Shown here in pieces: positions 57,896-64,000 of a stretch of 64,000 nucleotides of DNA. Both the position numbers and the translations under genes were made by a program. Each line of letters begins with the position of its first letter. The first letter of the stretch is position 1. Source of the stretch: Leucaena leucocephala (lineage: Eukaryota; Streptophyta; Magnoliopsida; Fabales; Fabaceae); NCBI GenBank assembly GCA_037074615.1, contig CM073524.1, forward strand, positions 19,731,406 to 19,795,405, in the 5' to 3' direction. A model generated the notes under the pieces. That model was not told the DNA's origin. It saw only the letters and a program-made list of their open reading frames with translations, and did not search any database.

Positions 57896-59400
57896 ATGGC
57901 AAGAACCAAAGTACCAAAAGTTGGTTTGAAAGAAGGGAAAGGGAAAGAAAAGAGAAAGTCCATTAAAGACTTGGGCAACAAAGGATAAGAAATCTTTAAA
58001 GAATGTAATTTCTTCTTCTGTACCACAGGCTCAAATGCAGAGTCTAGCCCGACAAAGTTCTAAACATGCCTCTAAAAGAAAGAGAAAGAATGGTAATGCT
58101 GAGCCTTCATTTTCTTGTACTCATCCTTCATTTGACTCTACTCCTTCCTCAAACTTTGCTTCCTTATTGTTGCTTACTGGTAATCTGGATCGAGGAGTAG
58201 ATAAGGGAAAGATTAAGGCATACTATGCCTATAAGGATTTTTGTCTTGTCATTATTGTGGACCTAAGTTATTTAAAGCACAATGACAAGCCAAGTTAGAT
58301 CTTAGCAACCCCATGAAATATTATGAAAATTGGTTAGGAATGAACCTCTCGTATTACCCTGAAGTGGTCAAAATATTTTATTGCAATATGAGAGTAGTTG
58401 ATAAGGCTTGTGAAGATGATAAACTAGTAGGTAGCTATCTGATCATAGAGTTAAGAGGAAGAGAAATTAGGCTAGCCTCCAATATGATCAACTCACTTCT
58501 GAAGAAAACAACTTCAAAAAGAGGATAGAATTATCCATAAGAGAGATCTATGAGATATTGATGCTGAGTAACAATTTCGTGGGTGATCTGAAGTTTGTTC
58601 CAAAAGATATGTGTGATTATCATAGGATAATTCACTACATATATTCAAGAAGTATGGTCAACAAGTCAGGGAGCTTCCCATACATGACTCAAGAAGATTA
58701 TGGGATGTTGGCAAGGATAATCTATAGGGCAAGCTTCCCATTCAGTTTATATTTCTCAAAATCCAAGTCCACTCCAATGCCTTACCCTCAACTAATCTCT
58801 CTCTTCCTTCCACACTACAACATAGAATATCTAGAGAAAGGGGAAAAGGAAGTAAAGGTGCCAAGATTTAGGGCTGAACAGATCTATCGAATGATAATTT
58901 CTTTGCAACTGACAGATGGAGGGAAGAAGCCACATAAAGGGAAGCAGCCTATGCAACAAGATGAAGCTGAATCTTTAACTGCTCCTACTGCCCCTTTTAC
59001 TGTACCTTCCTTTGCTGTAGTAGCCGTGCATCATATGGTCTAGCAAGAGCTTAGAAGTTTTAAAGAAGATCTACTTGCTCAAGTAAAAGAAAGCATGAAG
59101 ACTCTCATTCTAAACCTAACTTTTCTTAGTTGCTAAAAGAGTTTGGACAATCTTTGGAGAATAAGATGGTCTCAGAAGTTGAAAAAGGAATTCAAGCTAG
59201 CAAGAATCATTCAGCTACTTTTCTTGAAATAATTATGCTATAGACACAAGCCATCATATTTCTAAGACAAGAGGTGAAATAATTGTGCTACAGACACAAG
59301 CCATCATATTTTTAAGACAAGAGGTGATTGAATTAAAGAATCAAGTTGCATCTATCTCTTCTGGTCCTCCTAACCCAACTCATCCATCAACCTTTACCCC
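57896..59400 (+). pseudogene. Envelope-like gene of element B, multiply frameshifted
   Basis: Protein-like sequence in successive frames. A basic Lys-rich start at 57896 ends at a stop near 57986. A Ser-rich stretch with a Leu-rich run (58035-58298) follows, then a segment with YYPEVVKIFYCNM and GREIRLASNMINSLL (58313-58528). A longer 161-codon segment (58558-59043) ends in a Gln/Pro/Ala-rich tail, and a coiled-coil-like Leu/Lys/Glu stretch lies near 59041-59100. The YPE-V-FY-N motif and this order resemble the envelope-like third frame of Sireviruses, also called a putative plant transposon protein. At least three frameshifts and several stops make it non-functional. Membrane function of the family is unproven. 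Confidence 0.6.
59226..59325 (+). repeat. 50-bp tandem duplication in the envelope-like region
   Basis: Two 50-bp units (59226-59275 and 59276-59325) differ at only a few bases, so the duplication is relatively recent. Fifty is not a multiple of three, so it also shifts the frame. Confidence 0.9.
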
Positions 59401-59419
59401 TAGACCTACCTAAAACTTA

Positions 59420-61576
59420 TGAAACATCCTCCTTTATACTCTTCAGAGAACACTTGCGGAAGCTATTTTAGCTTATCTTAAGTCTAGAGATTGAACTTTT
59501 ACCCCTAAGTTCCTTATCCTGAATCTTTACTTTGAGAACTGATTTCTCACCTTCTACACATCCAAATGAGTCTTCATACCTATCCACGGAATGCCCCAGA
59601 TGTGTACTACGGGCTCACCAAATCTCGTGGCCAGACTCCTCCGTTTACTAGGTCAAACTGAGGTCAGAACACTGCTGCCTCAGGACCTGCGAATTTCCCT
59701 CTTAATTTAACATACATAAATTGAATATGCCAAACAATATTTATCATTGAATAACATAATGTCATACAGCATGGCATACACAACAAGACATATACATAAT
59801 CTTTCTATCTTTATTACATCTCTTTCTGCCTAAACTCTGGTAGCATAACCGCTACGCTTCATCTGTACAAAGAACTGAACCGTACTAATTCGGTAATCCC
59901 CTCATGAGAACTACCATTCTACGTAGTACCCAGGAAAGACTAGATGAACCGGCTAGGTCCACTCACTTCTAGCCTCCTTAGACAGCACTACGTACACAGT
60001 ACTTATCATATACTGATGTTCAGTCTTTACTTCGGCAGCATAACGGCGTCTCCTGGCTTTCTCAAAATTTACTTCAGCATAACCTCCCCTGTAATGGGTT
60101 ATGTATGGGGATGAGATTCGGGGGAATCTCAGTAGCAACAATCATAACAATATATGTAATGCAGAGTGACAGTGCTTGCTTGTGATTGTGTACAGATAAG
60201 TATGCTGCGTGTTTCCATGCTTAATAACATATGATCATAGCATTACAGCAGAGCTTCAGACATAACATATAAGACAACAATCCAACCAAACAATAGCACA
60301 TCAAATCACAAAGCCATTACATAAAAGCTAGGATTAGTTACTACCTGGCTAGCTTAGTAGAACTCCACTATCCTTATTCTGCTTCCAGCTCCACCAGAAC
60401 TTCCTTTCTTCCTTTCCTCCTTTCTCTCTTCCTTTCCTTCTCCCTTTCTCTCTCTTCTCCTCTCCATGCGTGGAGCAAATGAAGACCATGGGGGGTATTT
60501 CTAACCTCCTCCAATGGTATTTCTGTAATTACCATGAACTTTGATCCTGCGGTCCTGTTTTCTCCTGGATTTTCCTATTTTCTTTAATTCCTCCTTTACT
60601 GCATCATGCATGACATTATCAGGACACCTCACCGGGACACCTCAGTGCCACATTTATCACATGTCTGAAATCCCTGGACACCTCAGCAGCTGACTCAGCA
60701 TGCTGACTCACCGGTCCAGTCTCCTGCCTCGTAATGCGTGTCCTCAGCTTTTCTGCTTTCTCCAGACTAATGCCATGTGGCGACTGGAAGAGACCTTGCA
60801 CGCAATGCTATCCAGATAAGTCCCAGACTTATCTGATCACTTCCTCGGTTCTCATGCCAACCGAGTAACTTTACTCTACTGAAAGGTTACTGAATCATCA
60901 CTCTAATAACATGTGGCATCTTGTGGGTCCCATGAGGATACCTTATCAGTCTACCTCATGGTTTCTAGATAACCTTTCCTGTATCTGACCTCCTGCCTCC
61001 GGTCTATCTCTAACCGGGTAACTATCTCATTTGGACCTTCTCAACTCATGGCCCATACGCTTGGCACTACTTTAGTCACTAGTCACGACCTAGCCATCAT
61101 CTCATCGCGACTTAACATCTTTTGGTTCATTAGTCGCGACCACAACACTCTCTAGTCGCGACCACAACATCCTTTAGTCGCGACCATAACAGTCTTTCGT
61201 CGAGACCACAACACTTTTTAGTCGCAACCAGGCTTATTCTACTTATTAGTCGCGACCCACACATCTTCTCGTCGCGTCTAAACCTTTCTGCCATTATTAG
61301 TCGCGACCATAATACACTCTCGTCGCGATCAAAGTCTCTATCATCGTGACCTAACTGGTCAACTCTTGAACCTTTGACCTTTACATCATCCCCAAATGGC
61401 CATTTACCCCTCGGGACTTCCACTGTTTACACATAAGTCCCCGTACCTTTACTTACTCGCAGCTCAGTCCCTGAAATTCTTTATGTTCCTCTGGGACTTC
61501 TGCTAAAAAGGGGTCTAGTAGCCTCTTAATCTTAGGCTATCTCTGCATCTCTAGGCCTGAAAATTGGGGTGTTACA
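59420..61576 (-). mobile_element. Solo LTR S9 (gypsy-type, family II, 2.16 kb)
   Basis: TGAAACATCC to GGTGTTACA with TSD ACTTA (59415-59419 and 61577-61581). Hairpin 60113-60130, conserved block 59880-60010, CT-rich leader 60395-60465, decayed TATA near 60495, GTCGCGAC array 61080-61350. Confidence 0.94.
61080..61350 (-). repeat. GTCGCGAC array in solo LTR S9
   Basis: About 12 units, several with exact GTCGCGAC and others changed at CpG (GTCACGAC, GTCGCAAC, ATCGTGAC). Shorter than in S2 and S4. Confidence 0.82.
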
Positions 61577-61581
61577 ACTTA

Positions 61582-61841
61582 CCCCTCCACAAGGTTCCAT
61601 TTTTAGGACTTCAGGACCCCATTTTTAATATATGGCAAAAAGGAGGAGAATAGATGAACTAGTTCAATTTGTGTTTATTTTGAATCTTTTGTAATGGTTT
61701 GAAATGAATGAAAACTTGCAATACTTCTCTATGTTTGAATTTGTGCATTTACTGATATGCCTTATGCTATATCTTCTCCTTGATCATTAAACATTATAAC
61801 TCAATGTTTTCAAAGCTTATTAATTAAGTTATAACATCATC
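61582..61841 (+). mobile_element. Element B interior, 3' end
   Basis: AT-rich non-coding DNA between S9 and the polypurine tract. I see nothing else in it. Confidence 0.5.
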
Positions 61842-61856
61842 AAAAAAGGGGAGAAA
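61842..61856 (+). promoter_or_regulatory. Polypurine tract of element B
   Basis: AAAAAAGGGGAGAAA directly followed by TGTTAG, the start of the 3' LTR. Confidence 0.75.
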
Positions 61857-61905
61857 TGTTAGATTTCAAATATGAGTTTAGATTTATGAAAATCAAACTC
61901 CTTCC
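61857..61905 (+). mobile_element. Element B 3' LTR, truncated to about 50 bp
   Basis: Homologous to 4290-4336, then lost. From about 61906 the sequence belongs to the LTR of A. Confidence 0.6.
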
Positions 61906-62863
61906 CCATAAATTGGACAAAAAAAGAAATAATACATAACATCTCCAAAAATTATAGTTTTGATTCCAATGCTTCCAATACTTGTTTCTCTACTTATCCC
62001 ATAAAATTTTCTATTTTAAACTTATTGAAAGTATCAAAATCATTAAATTATAGATTCTATCCAGACCTATGTACAGTGGAAGAACATGCATCAAAATGAA
62101 ATTCCAAGATTGCACGTCTTCTACAAACTTATACTATCCAATTCTAGCTTAATCCTCTTTGTTTTATCTTGTTCTAACATCAATTTCTCCTTCCCCTAAT
62201 TATGTACAAGTTTCAGTCAGCCATGGAAGAGGAGAAATTACACTATTTTCTAGTTATTTAACTCAATATAATTCTTCCTAGAACTCAAAATTAAAAGCTT
62301 GATTAAAGTACTTACCTTGTGCTCTTGATTCCTAGCTTCTTTAATTACTTGCTTCTACTTCTTTTCTTGTGTCTAGAGCAATTTTGGCAGCACCTCCCCA
62401 TGGCTTAGATCTATTCTTATACTATTTGAATGAAGGGCCAAGATTGCTTCCTAATCTTGACTTACCCACCAAGTTTTAATATGACATCATCCATGACATC
62501 ATTTAAGGCCTTGTTTGGTGCAATTTAGGACAAAAGCCTAATTAAAGAAATTTTAGTCCAATTTGCTACCGGCTCAATCCAATTGGTCAAAAATTAGACC
62601 ATTTTATGAATCTATTTTTTTTAGATTCCATAGTATGTATGTTTCTTGACCTTAAATCCAGTGTCGGGATTTTTCCTACCATTGTTAGACTGGGTACAAA
62701 TTTAATTATTGTCCCTTAAAAAATGACTAAAATGCCCTTGGTTTTCTATTTTATACTATATTAACCCTAAGGGCATAATTATCATTTTACACTTCTTTAC
62801 ACTTCATCAGAATATGTTCTAACTCTGTTCAATCATTCTTGTCTCCCTCTTTGACCTTTTGAC
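61906..62863 (-). mobile_element. Element A 5' LTR, second part
   Basis: Aligns with 8970-9180 of S1 and further (ATTTTGATTCCAATGCTTCC and following), in the same minus orientation as 2986-4289. Degenerate ATGCCC words near 62730-62790. No genes. Confidence 0.7.
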
Positions 62864-64000
62864 TATAATATCCAAATTTTTAGGCCTAAAGATTTAGAAA
62901 GTAGCTTGAAATAGATAGGTTATCAGACCCCTTTGAGTAGAAGTCCCAAAAATATACAAAGGTTTTTCAGGGACTAAACTGCAAATAAGTGAAAGTATAG
63001 GGACTTGTATGTAAATAGTGAAAGTCCCTAGGGGCATAATGGTCAATTTAGAAAAGAAATGGACTAAAGTGAAAAGTCTAAAAGTTCCATGGTGCAAAAA
63101 TGGAACTAGACACAAGTTGTGGGCTATTAAGTGTAATTATGAAAAGTTAAGGGACTTAATTGAAAAGAGGAAAAGTTTCCAGGGGCAAAATGGTAATCAT
63201 AAAAAGTTGAGCCGAAAGTGGTTTAGAACTGCCCGAAAGCATTTTAGTCCCAAATTTCATCAATAGATAGAGGAAATGATGCTGGTTAATCTAGCTTAAT
63301 ACAGGAATTTTATCAGAGTTTCAGATAGCTAAAATTTATTTGATAGTCTGAAAGTTATCTGAAATTTTTATCAAATCTTGTGGACCTCAGATATAAGTGA
63401 AAAGTTACAGGAAGATGCATTCTGTGAAGATAGAGGTTCAAAAACTGACAGAATCTCAAAAGGAGTTTTGTAGAAAAAGTTATTCACTTATAGTGAATTT
63501 TGACAGGAGTTCGTGAACGCCCGATATCCGATTAGAAAATTAATCGGTAAGCAAACTAGGACTGAATGAGCCCAGATGATGTCACATAGAGGCCCATAAT
63601 GATACCAAGGGAGGCCCAGGCCCATGATATCAGTTCAGCGGTAAAAGGGGCCAGTGTCCAGAAAAATGTGCAAATGACAAAAATACCATTATGTTATAAA
63701 ATAGTTAAAGAATGAGTGAAGAGTATTTTGGTCATTTGACTAAGGTTAGATAGTCAAGAAAGGTTATCTAGATAGTTGACCAGGGTCAGGGAATACTCTG
63801 GTAAGGTGTGAAAAGATAATAATGCCCATAGACTGATTAAAGTAAATACAGAGGAACCAAGGGTATTTTGGTAATTTGCCAAGGGATATTTCTTGGGAAT
63901 TGAGCCATTAGGGTACTTGAACTTGATCAGAGACCCAAGATGACATTCCAAGAGTCCAAAAATGTGGCCCAATGGTTATATGAGTTAAAGTGGCATTAAT
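62864..64000 (+). mobile_element. Gypsy-type LTR start, cut by window edge
   Basis: TATAATATCC followed by AAATTTTTAGGCCTA aligns with the first bases of S4; later parts (63120-63980) align with S3 and S5. It is therefore a plus-oriented LTR inserted in the LTR of A, continuing beyond the window. No TSD can be checked and it is quite diverged. Confidence 0.65.

Larger units (their letters stand above)
4290..61905 (+). mobile_element. Element B: Sirevirus-like Ty1/copia element (interrupted)
   Basis: The left end at 4290 and the sequence after the polypurine tract at 61857 are homologous: about 20 of the first 28 bases agree, followed by a near-exact ATGAAAATCAAACTCCT block. They are therefore the two LTRs. 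Between them lie a CCHC gag fragment with the WVPK signature (5257-5658) and an envelope-like reading region (57896-59400), the gene content typical of Sireviruses. Reverse transcriptase and integrase were not seen. B hosts C and solo LTRs S1 and S9. It is inserted in the LTR of A. I could not define its TSD because the 3' LTR is truncated. Confidence 0.65.

Noticed and set aside
58035..58298. Host gene exon in the 58-59 kb region
   Set aside because: It continues in successive frames into an envelope-like protein and is enclosed by Sirevirus-type gag, PPT and LTR ends.

Overview
This is plant nuclear DNA made almost entirely of nested LTR retrotransposons. I found no intact host gene, no rRNA or tRNA gene and no CRISPR array. 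The plant signature is clear: a Ty1/copia polyprotein, a Ty3/gypsy gag, a Sirevirus-like gag and envelope-like pair, primer-binding sites matching initiator tRNA-Met, long AT-rich LTRs, and 5-bp target-site duplications (TSDs) at most joints. I cannot name the species. An angiosperm with a repeat-rich genome is the safest reading.

Layout, outermost to innermost. Element A (minus strand, gypsy-type) supplies 1-2985 as internal sequence, and its LTR runs 2986-4289 and resumes at about 61906. Element B (plus strand, Sirevirus-like) sits in that LTR at 4290-61905, with a gag fragment near 5.1-5.7 kb and a decayed envelope-like gene near 57.9-59.4 kb. Element C (plus strand, 3.25-kb LTRs at 11679-14948 and 54377-57624) sits in B. 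A small dispersed repeat, F, lies in C and was split by element D, a Ty1/copia element (19411-46270, TSD CTAAG). Element E (minus strand, gypsy-type, gag only, 21298-34352, TSD AGAGC) sits in D exactly at its primer-binding site. Nine solo LTRs of the gypsy-type superfamily, each with a recognisable TSD, are scattered through B, C, D and E. The nest is seven insertions deep.

A, C and E share internal sequence and related LTRs (TGTAACATCC...GGATGTTTCA). C shows no coding capacity and E only a broken gag, so both probably relied on proteins supplied in trans. D has one almost complete gag-pol frame broken by eleven stops, one frameshift and one solo LTR. B keeps pieces of gag and of an envelope-like gene.

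The most unusual signals are non-coding. (1) The internal regions of C and E carry an array of short hairpins with a constant 7-nt loop and covarying stems. A related second array is shared by A and C. (2) A CpG-rich palindrome, GTCGCGAC, is arrayed in gypsy LTRs, in gypsy internal DNA and in the unrelated copia LTR. (3) A perfect hairpin is conserved in the transcribed part of nearly every gypsy-type LTR. (4) The TSDs of two neighbouring opposite-facing insertions match only if the 1.1 kb between them (10544-11678) has been inverted by recombination between LTRs.
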